Assembly: GCA_011032825.1 (NCBI GenBank) | Contig: JAADJZ010000018.1 | Coordinates: forward strand, 124,001 to 188,000 | Direction of reading: 5' to 3' | Source: Massariosphaeria phaeospora | Taxonomy: Eukaryota > Ascomycota > Dothideomycetes > Pleosporales | DNA: 64,000 nucleotides | In this document: positions 11,136 to 21,159 of the stretch, one piece after another | How positions within the stretch are numbered: position 1 is the first letter of the stretch | Layout of the letters: the number at the start of each line of letters is the position of its first letter | Translations under genes and position numbers: made by a program | Notes under the pieces: model-generated | The model's database searches: none | Seen by the model: only the letters and a program-made list of their open reading frames with translations | Told to the model about the DNA's origin: nothing

Positions 11136-12664
11136 TTACCTCGTGACAAGGCGTGTCGGTGGGGCCGGATCGAATTCCGGATTGAACTTCTCGATCTCAC
11201 CCAGTAACAGCGTGCGATCCGAGGAAGCGGAGAGCACTGTTGAGTTGCCAGTTAGCTTCGTGTTCAAGTTCGCACTGTGGTCATTTGATGTGGACCCGAA
11301 GCACGGCTGCGTTCCCAAGCAAACACCAGCACCTTTCCAAAGCCTCCAGCTTCCTCCTCGCTCAGGTGCTTGTCAAAAGCCGAATGTTCATCCTTCCCAA
11401 TGCTCGTCGCCAAACCAATTCCAAAGAAGAACCATGCGTCAAAGTGAAAGGAATGCAATGAAACTTACATAGGGGTTCATCTCCTGGTGAGAAGCGTACG
11501 TCGTTCACCGCTCCCCGGTGGCCCGGCAGCTTGTGCAAGAGTTTACCGGTTTGCGCGTTCCAGATGGCAATAGTCTGGTCGCCACTGCCAGCTGCGATCC
11601 TCTCCCCCTTCTTGTCCCAGCTGGCTTTCAAGAGGTTGTGATCCTGGCCTCCGGGTGCGCCATCGTAAGTCCTAATGCTCCGCTCCACAGGGGCGAAAGG
11701 CCGAATGTCCCAGGTACGGACTGTGGAGTCGTGTGAGTTAGAGAGGAGAGTATTATGGTCCGGAGATAGTTCGAGGGAGGTGATCGTATCGTTGTGGCCA
11801 AGCAGAGAGAACATGATTTTCCTGTTCCGTACGTCCCAAACTTGGATGTCGTTGTCGATGCTGCCGCTGAACACCTGGGTGCCATCTTCAGACACCGCTA
11901 TCGCAGTGACGGGGAAGTCTGTTTGGATAAGGCTCATTCCGTTCTTGGTCCGAGCATCCCAGATCTACCACATCGGTTAGCACCAGGCACAGCGCTTGGA
12001 TATAGCCAGCATACCCCAATGCACCCATCATCAGAACCGCTGACAAGTACCTCCGCGCCGCGTTTGACCGAATCCATGCAGTTGATCACTTCATCGTGGC
12101 CGAAATGCCTTCGTAACCTCTCTCCCGTCTGCACATCCCAGCTCGCCAGCGTCTTATCTGCCGAAGCGGACCACAGCACTTTAGAGTCCCTAGACCAACG
12201 GAGATCGAGAATGGCTTGCTTATGACCGGCCAGTATGCCATGGTTTTCGCATGTGCCGGTCGATCGCCAGAGTACTACTTTCAATCAGCCTTTTTCGTCC
12301 GCCACAAGTATTGGACAACTAACAGATATTCCGGTCCCCAGATCCTGAAGCAATAAACTGGCCCGTTGGGTCGAATCGGGCGGCGAAGACTTCCTTGGTA
12401 TGGCCCGTCAACTCCATAGTCGGCGACTGGAGTGAACTCGTGCGCTGGACCTAATTCGTGTTCTGTCAGCCGCCGCACACTTCAACATATACGGATACAT
12501 CACGGCGCAGAAGAACCTACCGCTTGTATAAGAGCGCCATTCTTCGCTGTGCCGTTGACGACCGCTATTGCGGAGCTCCCGCCTATGTTCGCATCTGATT
12601 TTGCGCGCTTGACTAACTGGCTCGAGCCGAAGGAGTCGGCGGCGGGTCGCTTCCCCCCAGACAT
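11136..12664 (-). CDS. SNRNP40: U5 snRNP 40 kDa WD40 protein (SNRNP40/Cwf17 type)
   Basis: Spliceosomal beta-propeller protein of the U5 snRNP, nuclear. Predicted exons are 12664-12521, 12450-12324, 12274-12015, 11964-11469 and 11236-11136, encoding 375 residues. Phases agree at each join. WD40 repeats are clear throughout: GHTKEVFAARFDPTGQFIAS, GHKQAILDLRWSRDSKVLWS, GHDEVINCMDS, the DFPVTAIAVSEDG block, GHNDTITSLELSPDHNTLLS, the SWDKKGERIAAGSGD block, and GHRGAVNDVRFSPGDEPL. The N terminus (MSGGKRPAADSFGSSQLVKR) looks like fungal orthologues, so I start at 12664 rather than at the upstream in-frame ATG at 12754. The short C-terminal exon supplies LSASSDRTLLLGE. The last intron is 232 bp against about 50 bp for the others. 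Baker's yeast lacks this protein. Confidence 0.93.
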
Positions 12665-12986
12665 GCTGATGACGACGCCGGCGGATGGGTGGGTAGAAGT
12701 ACACGTAAGGGTTCGTGGCGATTGCGTGGGGAAGGTGGTGTCGGCGTCGCTCAAGCCTCAAGCGCGCCGAAGCTATGATGGACTTTGGAAGTTTAGTAGC
12801 GCTAAGCCGCGGCGGCTCTAGCTCCGTTTAGTCATGGCTGCCCGTCGCCGGCGCCCGCATGTATCGCGCATCGACAACTCTATCTCGACGACTCTAGTAG
12901 TGTACACAAGGCCCATTTCCTTGCCCCTCCGGATATTCGAAGCTTGAAGAAAACACAAACCTGCAACTTCCTGCTTAGCAAGAGCG
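12665..12986. promoter_or_regulatory. divergent promoter, SNRNP40/BET3
   Basis: The two start codons lie 322 bp apart on opposite strands, so both genes must share this spacer. No individual factor sites could be assigned. Confidence 0.6.
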
Positions 12987-13794
12987 ATGGCGTCGACAAA
13001 AGCAGCCCGGCTGGGCGAGGAGTGAGCTTCAGACTGCCTGGCGGACCACTCCACTTTGCTAACGATACCGATAGAGTCTGGAAGTAAGTTCTCGTACTGT
13101 GACCCTTGTCCGTTGGGCACGACCTCTGACAACAAAAGGACGCGAGTGGACAAGGTCAGCGCCGAGCTGGTGACGTTGACATATGGCACAATCGTTGCCC
13201 AACTGTGCAAAGACTACGAGTTTGACTACCCAGAGGTCAACCGGCAGCTAGACAAGATGGGCTACAACATTGGGCAACGTCTGATTGAAGACTTCCTTGC
13301 CAAGTCGAATGCACCCGCTTGCTCCAACTTCCGCGAAGTCTCAGAGATGATCTCGAAGGTTGCTCCGCCAGTTCTGCTGCTGTGGTCAACAACTAACATC
13401 AGTTGCGCTAGGTCGGCTTCAAGATATTCCTCAACATCACGCCCACAATCACGAATTGGTCAAGCGACAACAAGCAGTTCTCTCTCGTGTTCGACGAAAA
13501 CCCGCTGGCAGACTTCGTAGAGCTGCCCGATGACGGCCGCGCGCAGGATGAACTGTGGTTCTCTAACATCCTTGTTGGCGTATTGCGGGGCGCTTTGGAA
13601 ATGGTACGTATCGATACATTAGTGGGATGAGCGTTTCGTGCGCTTCGATGCGAAGGAGCTGCTGACTTGAGTAGGTGCACATGCAAGTAGAAGCACACTT
13701 CATCAGCGACACGCTCCGCGGCAACGACACCACCGAGATGAGGGTATCGTTGATCCGGTACATTGACGATGAGATGCCTCCCGACGACGAGTAA
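12987..13794 (+). CDS. BET3: TRAPP complex subunit Bet3
   Basis: Core subunit of the TRAPP tethering complexes acting in ER-to-Golgi traffic as part of a Rab exchange factor. Predicted exons are 12987-13021, 13075-13083, 13139-13358, 13412-13603 and 13675-13794, giving 191 residues, the usual size. Joined sequence begins [20 protein letters not shown] and continues [35 protein letters not shown] and [15 protein letters not shown], all diagnostic of Bet3. Exon 2 is only 9 nt (GTC TGG flanked by split codons) and supplies the conserved VWK before the DKVSAEL block; skipping it would keep the frame but delete three residues. The other introns are 53-71 bp. Confidence 0.95.
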
Positions 13795-15169
13795 GACACG
13801 GTCGAGGGCACGCGAGTTACAAGGGTGGATACCCTTTTGGTTTCTTCAACTGCATATAACGGTGTTTGGTGGGCGGGACGACACAATCCTCTAGTGCAGT
13901 ACGATACTGGTACACAGGGATCATGTTTGGACTTTAGCACACGGTGGGTAGGCAAAATGCCGCTGTCACGTACGGTTCATGTCACGGCAGCACACCCGGT
14001 GGCCTGTTCGACGCGCTGTGCTGCGAGACGGAGTCCCCCACCACGCTGGTCCTCAGCGGGGAGCAGCTAGGCAGGCCCTCATTGCGCAACAGGTAGCAGA
14101 CGGCAGCACTGTGCAAAATTGCACCTCCGCATTCTGGCGCAGTCGGTGACGCGCATCCACAAATAGATGCACCCCGCGCAGCTTGTCGGTGTGCAGTAAT
14201 AGTACAGACGCTGCGCCTGCCGCGGTGCAGTTGATAATGTGCAATTGGGGGCTGGTGAAGCTGCACAGTGCCGGTTTGTGGTGGTGGCCTCCTGGATGCG
14301 TCTCCAGCTCCTGATTTCTCAGTGCCGTCTTGTTCCGCGGGCTCCCCGGCCCTCATCAGCTGACGCGCCGCCGCCGCAACGCGGGCACCTGCACATGCTG
14401 GCGGCGTGCAAATAAATCGTGGCCCATGCCAGAGCAGCCGCGCAGCCGGCGAGTGCAAAGTCCAGCGGCGTTGTGGTGTCGTCGACTCGTTGCCAGTGGG
14501 CCGCCGATGCGCGGTGCAGGTCCACGGGTGCATCTTACATCACGTGGTGGCGCTAGCGGCTGCAGTTGCGCCCCTCTCTCCCTGGAAGTCGTCCTGAAAG
14601 CCATCCTCCCCCAGGCTCCTCGCCGTGCTCCCTCGTCTCCATCGCTGCCGCATCTCTGCTGGCCTGCCTGCCCGCCCGCCCGCCCGCACCACACCCACGT
14701 TGCGAGCGCCGTCGTGGTGTTGTTGTGTCTCACGCCCGCCCCCGTCTGCCCCGTCTGCCCTCTTGCCAGCCTTCGCACCACACGCCATCTGTCGCTAGAC
14801 CCTGCGCTTCCCGCCCAAGCACCGCCAACACCCACCCCATCGGCATCCCGTCTGCCAGATCCCATATCCTACAGCGACTCGCCGGCCCCCTCACTCGTCG
14901 CACGCCGTCCAGCCTGCGCTGCCGTCGCTCTCACGCCCCGCCAGCAGTCGCTCTCGTCTAGCAAACGCCTCGGCGCTCCGCCTGCCGGCCGCCGGCCCCC
15001 GGCCCCCATCGCACCCAAATACCCGCGTCGCCACGGCGTGTCGATGCTTCTATAACCTACCACGCCCAGCACCGAGGTGCCCGACGCGACACCACACACT
15101 GCCATCTCCGCGCGTCCATTGCCAGGATCGACTGCGCTGCGCCGCGCCGACCACTCACGACCCACCACC
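13795..15169. other. intergenic and upstream region of the SomA-like gene
   Basis: No gene seen. The right half (about 14560-15150) is pyrimidine-rich with CCCGCC runs on the plus strand, typical of long leaders of fungal regulatory genes. Frames here are open on both strands only because the DNA is GC-rich. Confidence 0.55.
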
Positions 15170-17616
15170 ATGCAGAGCCAGCAGCAGATGGCCGGAATGG
15201 TGGCCATGAACGCCAACGCTGGTCCTCTCGACGGCACGCCCATCATGGGAAACGTGCCGCGACCGCGCCATCTACAAACCCCAACCCCGCACCGAGACCA
15301 AGACGTGCGCGACCAGCTCAACACATACATCTATGACTACTTTCTGCGGAATAAGCACACGCGGCTGGCGCGAATGATGGTCGAATGCGATCTCAAAATG
15401 AGCGTCAACCACCCTCCCGCGACCAAGAACGAGAACGGACGAAGCGTGAACGGTGTCGATGCCATGGACCAAGACTCCCAGGACGATCTGCCCCCTCCGC
15501 GTATCCCCACCAACCAAGCGTCGGAGAATTCGTTTCTGTACGACTGGTGGTGTCAGTTCTGGGATATTTACAGGGCTGCGCGCCCAGGAGCGGAGCCCCC
15601 GTCGAACAAACATACGCAATACATCCAATACACTCGAGTAAGACCCGACGACGACGACCAGTATGCCGAATCAAGAACTGACAAGCCCTCAGAATGTCAC
15701 ACAATTTCAGAATGAGCAGCGAAACCAGCGCATGTTGATGAACAACATGGGACCAAATCAGTACCAAACCATGATGCGGGCCATGCCCAACGGCGTTGGC
15801 GGGCCGAAAGAGCTACAACGAGTAGCGGCAATTAACCGCAATCCGTATGTTCTTGCCCCAGGCACATAGACGGCCAGTACTGACGTCTCGGTCGCATAGG
15901 GGCAACGCGAATCCTATGGCGAACATGAGCCAAATGAACAAACAAGCCATAATATCGGCGCAAATGCAGAGAGACGGCTCCGAAATGGGCATGAACGGAC
16001 AACGGCCGCAATCGCCGGGCTCAGCTGAAAATGCAGCGTCTCCAAACAAAAGGCCTCGTGTTGAAGGTAACCATCTCAGCAACCCTTTGATGGGCGTCGG
16101 AGGCGCCTCTCTAGGACACGCTAACCATATGCTACCCGCAGGTGGAATGAACCCTGGCAACATGCCCGGTAACCAGTTCAATAATGAGTTTGCCCAGCAA
16201 GCACAGAATGGGCAGCAAAAGTCTATTGAGGTATATGCCCATAGCCAGGCCCATCACGAAACAGAATTCCTTAGTAACCATGCTCTGGCTCAGGGGATGA
16301 ACGTCCAAGGATCTCCGATGAACCAACAAGGTCTAGATGGCCATGCAGAGATCTTCGCCGGCAACCGGCCGCAGCCCGCCATGGTGGCCGCTGGCGCCCC
16401 AGGGCAACCTCAGGGTAACCACGCCCTTCAAGACTACCAGATGCAGCTCATGCTGCTCGAGCAACAGAACAAGAAGCGTCTACTAATGGCCCGGCAAGAA
16501 CAAGATAACGTTGGCCTACATGGGCAGGGAGCCGTCGGCGGTCCTGCCGGCTTCCCCCAGTCCATGTCGCCTCAAGGTAGCAGAGCCGGTCCATCACCTA
16601 ATCCTACAGATCAAATGAAGAGAGGGACACCGAAGATGAACCAACAAGGCCCGCCGGGCTCACCAATGCCAGATCCGACCATGCAGCAGCAGCGTAACTC
16701 GCCAGCGCCTAATATGAACTTCGACCCCAGTCAGATGCCGCCAGGTATGCCCCCGCAGTTTGCATATGGACAGATGCCACAGACGCCAATGATGAGACCT
16801 CCGAGCTCACACCCTGGATTTAATGGGCAGCAATTGACACCTCAGCAAATGGAAATGATGCGTCAAAACGGCGCATTGCAGAATGGCGTCTGGCGAGGCC
16901 CGCCGCAGCCGGGAATGATGCCGAACCAGGCTCAACAGATGGGTCCGATGGGGAATAACCCTCAAATGCCTCAACAGAGGGGGCAGATGCCGCCCCCGCC
17001 AGCTCCAGCTAACGAGCAGCCCCGCGCTCAAGAACCGTCTCCCTCTCAGTCGAATCAAGCACCACCAACTCCCAATCAGACAAACAAGCCCAATCCTAAG
17101 AAGAAAGGTACCAAGGACAATAAGGTATAGTTGTGCCCTTCCATTTCGCCCCTGAACACCGTTGATAGGATTTTGTAGAAACCAGCCAAATCAAAAGGAG
17201 CCGCTGCGGCTCAAGCAGCGTCGAATGGGGATGAAGCGGCCACACCGACCCCGTCGACTCCGGTCACGCCCATGCATGCGTCGTCTTTTGCCAAGAACGG
17301 CCAACAGCCAGCGCAGGGCGCGCAACCTCAACCAGCCACAGTACCTCAGCCTCCTCCCATGGACAACGGCGGTCCTCCGTTTGGCAGCAGTCTGGATAAT
17401 GACGTAAGCACCACATCAGCTATCGCAATAGTGATTCAAACTAACTGTGACCAGCCAAACTCTGATTTCGGACCTGGCTTTCTCGATGCGTCCGACACCT
17501 TGGAGAATTTCGACTTCGACTCGTTCCTACATGTCGGAGACGATCCTACTGGGTTCAGCTCATTGGGGGTTGACTTTGGATTCGGCGACGGTCTAGAAGC
17601 CGGTGCTGACCAGTAG
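15170..17616 (+). CDS. somA: LisH-domain transcriptional regulator (SomA/Som1/Flo8-like)
   Basis: Resembles SomA of Aspergillus and Som1 of Magnaporthe, nuclear regulators of adhesion, conidiation and virulence downstream of cAMP signalling. Predicted exons are 15170-15637, 15693-15844, 15900-17124, 17179-17403 and 17455-17616, giving 743 residues. The LisH motif is LNTYIYDYFLRNKHTRLAR (about residues 44-62), followed by the characteristic FLYDWWCQFWDIYRAARPG. The middle is Met/Gln/Pro/Asn-rich and low complexity, with a possible basic nuclear signal near NKRPRVEG. The C terminus is acidic and aromatic (SDTLENFDFDSFLHVGDDP), like an activation region. The start at 15170 is chosen over the in-frame 15077 because the LisH domain follows at the usual distance. 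The last intron is a multiple of three without stops, so retention would add 17 residues. Confidence 0.85.
17404..17454 (+). other. 51-nt stop-free intron in the SomA-like gene
   Basis: It begins GTAAGC, contains CTAACT as a branch-like site and ends CCAG, so it looks like an ordinary intron. Its length is 17 codons and the frame stays open across it, so both spliced and retained mRNAs would be translatable. Confidence 0.7.
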
Positions 17617-18169
17617 ACGGGAATACGAGCTATTCAGTCACGGTTCTAATGATCTTCCACTAGGTGCGAGCTATTGGGGTAGAGGAAAGTCTGCAGCTAT
17701 GCGGAAAGGTGGATAACCAAAAACGTTCATATACCCGTCTTTTTCTTAATCCTTTCCACCTCTCGCTTTTCTCCGGAGCATAGGAGGCAACGGGTACGAG
17801 GAAGTTCTGTGTCTGGTTTCAGGTGGCGTTTTGTTTATTTTGCTCCCTCTGTTACGCGGTGTGGGCCTCCTACCCCTTGTTTGTCCGTTGACCACTTACG
17901 TGCGGCTGGGGTTTGCCCTGTCCTGTTTCTCCAATCGATGTTTTTTTCCTTCCCACACCACCCCGTTCGATCTTCTACATACTGCTACTACCTTGTTGTT
18001 ACATTTATATAGTTTATAAGATATGATGCGGGCGGGGGAAGGAGGCGGAAGAGGTGGTAGGGTAGTGGCGGTGGTGGAAATGTGGATCAGGGCGAGGCGA
18101 GTCAAGATGCATCTATCTCTTTGTCCTTATTTACCTGCTGCTGCTGCTGTTTTGGGCTCCGGTTTGTTT

Positions 18170-18180
18170 TTGTGTGTGTA

Positions 18181-18222
<42 letters not shown>
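18170..18222. repeat. (TG)n(AG)n compound microsatellite
   Basis: About 20 bases of TG repeats, interrupted by one TA, pass directly into about 30 bases of AG repeats, downstream of the SomA-like gene. Confidence 0.95.
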
Positions 18223-18223
<1 letters not shown>

Positions 18224-18663
18224 AATTATGAGGTTGTTATACCATTACTTTTTTACATGTTGTCTTTGATTTCGAGCAATGGCCGGTGGGGGTGGGGGTT
18301 AACGAAGCATAATTGATGGATGTTTTATATTTTTATTTTTTGTTCGTGATTGCGTTGTTGGGGGTGGGTGAGTGCGTGCGTGATGAGTGAGGTACCGGTC
18401 TGGGCTGCATGCTTGGTGATTGATGGCTTTTGCTGTGCAAAAGTAAAGTCGTAGGTGAAGCTATCGCATTCAAAGGGGGTGTTTTTTTCTTGGGGGTGAG
18501 TCAGTGGGTGAGTTGTTTAGCCGCGTGCGTATTACTTTTGGTGCGGGTGCGTCGGGCGGGCTTACTTTGAGACTTTGAATTTGGACGTTGTTGTGGGTGG
18601 GGTCAAGTTTTTTCCAGTCCAGTTCAGTCCATGTCGTCGTGTCGCTTGTTTATGGTGTGCGCA

Positions 18664-18834
18664 GAGCTGAGCTGAGCTGAGCTTGTGCTTTTCTGAAGCC
18701 TGTCTATCCATTATATGCACGCGCCTTTTCCTGTTCGCAGTGCACGGAGACGGACGGGTAGTTCTGTTCTGTTTTGACTTGTAACTATCTCCTGGCCACA
18801 AACCCAACTCTAACATAGCTCAGCTCAGCTCAGC
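18664..18834. repeat. inverted pair of GAGCT repeats
   Basis: (GAGCT)4 at 18664-18683 is the reverse complement of (AGCTC)3AGC at 18817-18834. The arms match perfectly over 18 bases and are 133 bp apart, so a hairpin could form in transcript or DNA. Confidence 0.9.
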
Positions 18835-19182
18835 GATATCTCTACGTCTACAGGTGCTATAGGATGCGCAGCTCTCTCCATGCTGGCGTTCCGGCGCCTA
18901 CATACCTACGCCGTCATTTCCGCATGGTTTTGTACTGCTAGGTAGGTAGGTTTGTTCAGTCATCGACTGACAATCCGATGCTTAATACAGTTTGCCTACT
19001 AGCTACTACAACTTCTTCCACGTCCGCGATTCTGCTTCGTATCTCTCGAGCAACATATCTGGATTCTCCTAGCTCTCTCTCTGCCGGCTGCGTAGCCGGC
19101 AGCGTGTTGGTGTCCACTGTCCACTGCAAGTAAGATGCTCGGACTGGGTTACTACGTTGCTTTTCTTTTCCCACGAACTGCG

Positions 19183-19262
19183 GGCCGTCTTCGCTAGAGT
19201 CCAGGCGTCGTGTATGATGCTGGCCGTCTTTGCTAGAGTCCAGTGTCGTCGTTTATGATGCT
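19183..19262. repeat. 40-bp imperfect tandem duplication
   Basis: Two adjacent copies start GGCCGTCTT and share GCTAGAGTCCAG and TATGATGCT. They are 39 and 41 bp long and differ at a few bases. Confidence 0.9.
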
Positions 19263-20060
19263 GGCCTATTATCCCCCTGATCTAAGGTTGTCATTGGGAC
19301 AATAGATAGATACTCTGCCAACATTGGAAATCAAGCAACAGTTGCGGTTAACTGGACGAATGAATGCATCGATATGGAGAGATTGGGTGTGCCTGCTGCT
19401 GTATCACGCACTCACAGGGTCTCTTGCGGTTATGCGTCATGTGCGTGAGTGAGTCTCTGTCACCACATACCGCATGAGGAGATCCGACTGATCAACAGCG
19501 CGTAGTCTCAGCCTGGTCTAGGCCCACAGTAAGAGCACACTATAAGCTAAAAGCTGACTACATACGGTATAAACGCGCTTTGTTCGCTACACGCTACGAA
19601 GAGGTGCAGTAAGCGAAAGACGAGTGAAAAAGATAGTCACAAAAGAGGGATTGGAAAACGATGCTCTTCGCTAGTGCTTTTTTGGCGAATCAAGCGAGTT
19701 TATACCAGAGTAAGATATATCCTAGCCATCTCTGCTAGTCTGGAGGCAGTTCTTAGGGGTTGTATGTTAGGGGCCTTGTAATCCAACATGCACTACCAAC
19801 GACGTGGCCAATGATCAAATATGCCGGATTATCGAAAACGCTGCGGCTCGTTCAGGGCTGACAATATACAATGTCCAGTCAGCAGTCAGCATGAGTATGG
19901 GGTAAGGCGCGCTGCTTGCTCGTCTGTATGTGGGAAATGGGCTGGGCTGTATACCTCATCGATCCTCCTCCAGAGGTCTATCAACAATCAGCACGCGCCA
20001 GCAGGGGGCGTAGCGATAGCGTGGTATGTAGCATGTACTACGCCGCCTTGCTCACCCCTC

Positions 20061-20068
20061 TATAAAAG
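20061..20068 (+). promoter_or_regulatory. TATA box of the alpha/beta hydrolase gene
   Basis: TATAAAAG, a canonical TATA box, lies about 97 bp upstream of the ATG. Confidence 0.65.
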
Positions 20069-20157
20069 GTCTACTAAACGTCAGCTCTCTGTATTAAACA
20101 CTCACCTCTCGCTCGAGAACCACCACCTTTCAACCCGTCAACCTCACACGCTCCGCA

Positions 20158-20952
20158 ATGGCTTCCCCCAAACCCACCATCCTCTTCATCCACGGCGGCT
20201 GGCACACCCCCGCCACCTACAGCAAACTGACCAGCGCTCTCGAATCCGCCGGCTACACGGTGCACCTCCCGCCGCTCCCCTCCGTCAGCCCAACCCGGCC
20301 GCCAACCGCCAACCTCGCCACCGACACGGCCATCATACGCGCCTACGCCGAGGACCTCCTCGCAGCCGGGCACACCGTCCTCGCAATCATGCACTCGTAC
20401 GGCGGCCAAGTCGGCACCAACGCGCTCTGCGGGCTCAGCAGCGCCGCGCGCGCAGCGCAGGGCCTGCGTGGCGGTATCGCGCACCTCATGTACGTGGCCG
20501 CGTTCGCGCTCCCCGAGGCCACGTGCATGATCGACAAGGTGCGCGAGTTCGGCCACGAGGAGCTGCTGCCGCTGGCCTTCGACTTCGCCGACGACATGAG
20601 CGTTGTGAGCCGTGACGCGAAGACGCTGCTGGTGGGGCCGGTGACCGCGGGGGATGAGGCTGAAGCTGAGCTGGAAGCGTATGTGGGCGGCTTGGTGCGC
20701 TGGAACGGGCAGTGCATGTATGATAAGATCGAGCGGTGTGCGTGGCGGGAGGACGTCGGGGTTACGTATGTGCATTGCACGCGGGATATGACGGTGCCGT
20801 TTGACTATCAGAAGAGTATGGTGGAGGGGATGAGGGCTGCGGGGAGGGAGGTGCGGACTGTGGAGGTGGAGACGGGGCATTGTCCGAACTTTACCAAGAC
20901 GGCCGAGGTGGTGCGGGCGGTGGAGGGGGTGGTGCGGAAGATGGGGGAGTGA
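20158..20952 (+). CDS. alpha/beta hydrolase, esterase-like
   Basis: Intron-free, 264 residues, the normal size for a soluble AB_hydrolase protein of the plant methylesterase/bacterial hydrolase type. Visible motifs are the oxyanion-hole HGGW after strand 3 (about residues 13-16), the nucleophile elbow HSYGGQ (Ser near 82), the acid region CTRDMTVPFD and the catalytic His in ETGHCPNF near the C terminus. There is no signal peptide, so it is probably cytosolic. Substrate unknown. A TATA box upstream suggests a regulated promoter. It converges on a P450 gene followed by an EthD gene, so a role in one small-molecule pathway is possible but unproven. Third-position GC is high. Confidence 0.9.
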   Translation: MASPKPTILFIHGGWHTPATYSKLTSALESAGYTVHLPPLPSVSPTRPPTANLATDTAIIRAYAEDLLAAGHTVLAIMHSYGGQVGTNALCGLSSAARAAQGLRGGIAHLMYVAAFALPEATCMIDKVREFGHEELLPLAFDFADDMSVVSRDAKTLLVGPVTAGDEAEAELEAYVGGLVRWNGQCMYDKIERCAWREDVGVTYVHCTRDMTVPFDYQKSMVEGMRAAGREVRTVEVETGHCPNFTKTAEVVRAVEGVVRKMGE

Positions 20953-21159
20953 TGGTTTGTTTGTGTATGAGTCGAGTTGAGTTCTATACTAGTAGATGCA
21001 AGTGGGGTTGCGATCGAAGATCTGGGGTGAACGGCTTGAAGTTAGGCTAGGCAAAATAGGCAACTTTACTAACAACCAATAGTAACGTATAAATCTACCA
21101 TGCTATGCTGATAGTGTAACCCGTTGAGTTGATCTATTCCCTACATACATATAATCAAC

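Larger units (their letters stand above)
17617..20157. other. long intergenic region with simple repeats
   Basis: No gene seen in 2.5 kb. The left part is T/G-rich and probably includes the 3' UTR of the SomA-like gene. It contains a TG/AG microsatellite, an inverted pair of GAGCT repeats and a 40-bp tandem duplication, listed separately. The open frame starting at 19821 merely runs into the hydrolase gene in another frame. Confidence 0.6.

Noticed and set aside
13982..15055. Overlapping long frames upstream of the SomA-like gene
   Set aside because: GC-rich, pyrimidine-biased promoter DNA; the frames are open on both strands and match nothing.
20074..20880. 268-residue open frame antisense to the alpha/beta hydrolase
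   Set aside because: Shadow frame, Val/Ala/His-rich, without domain content.
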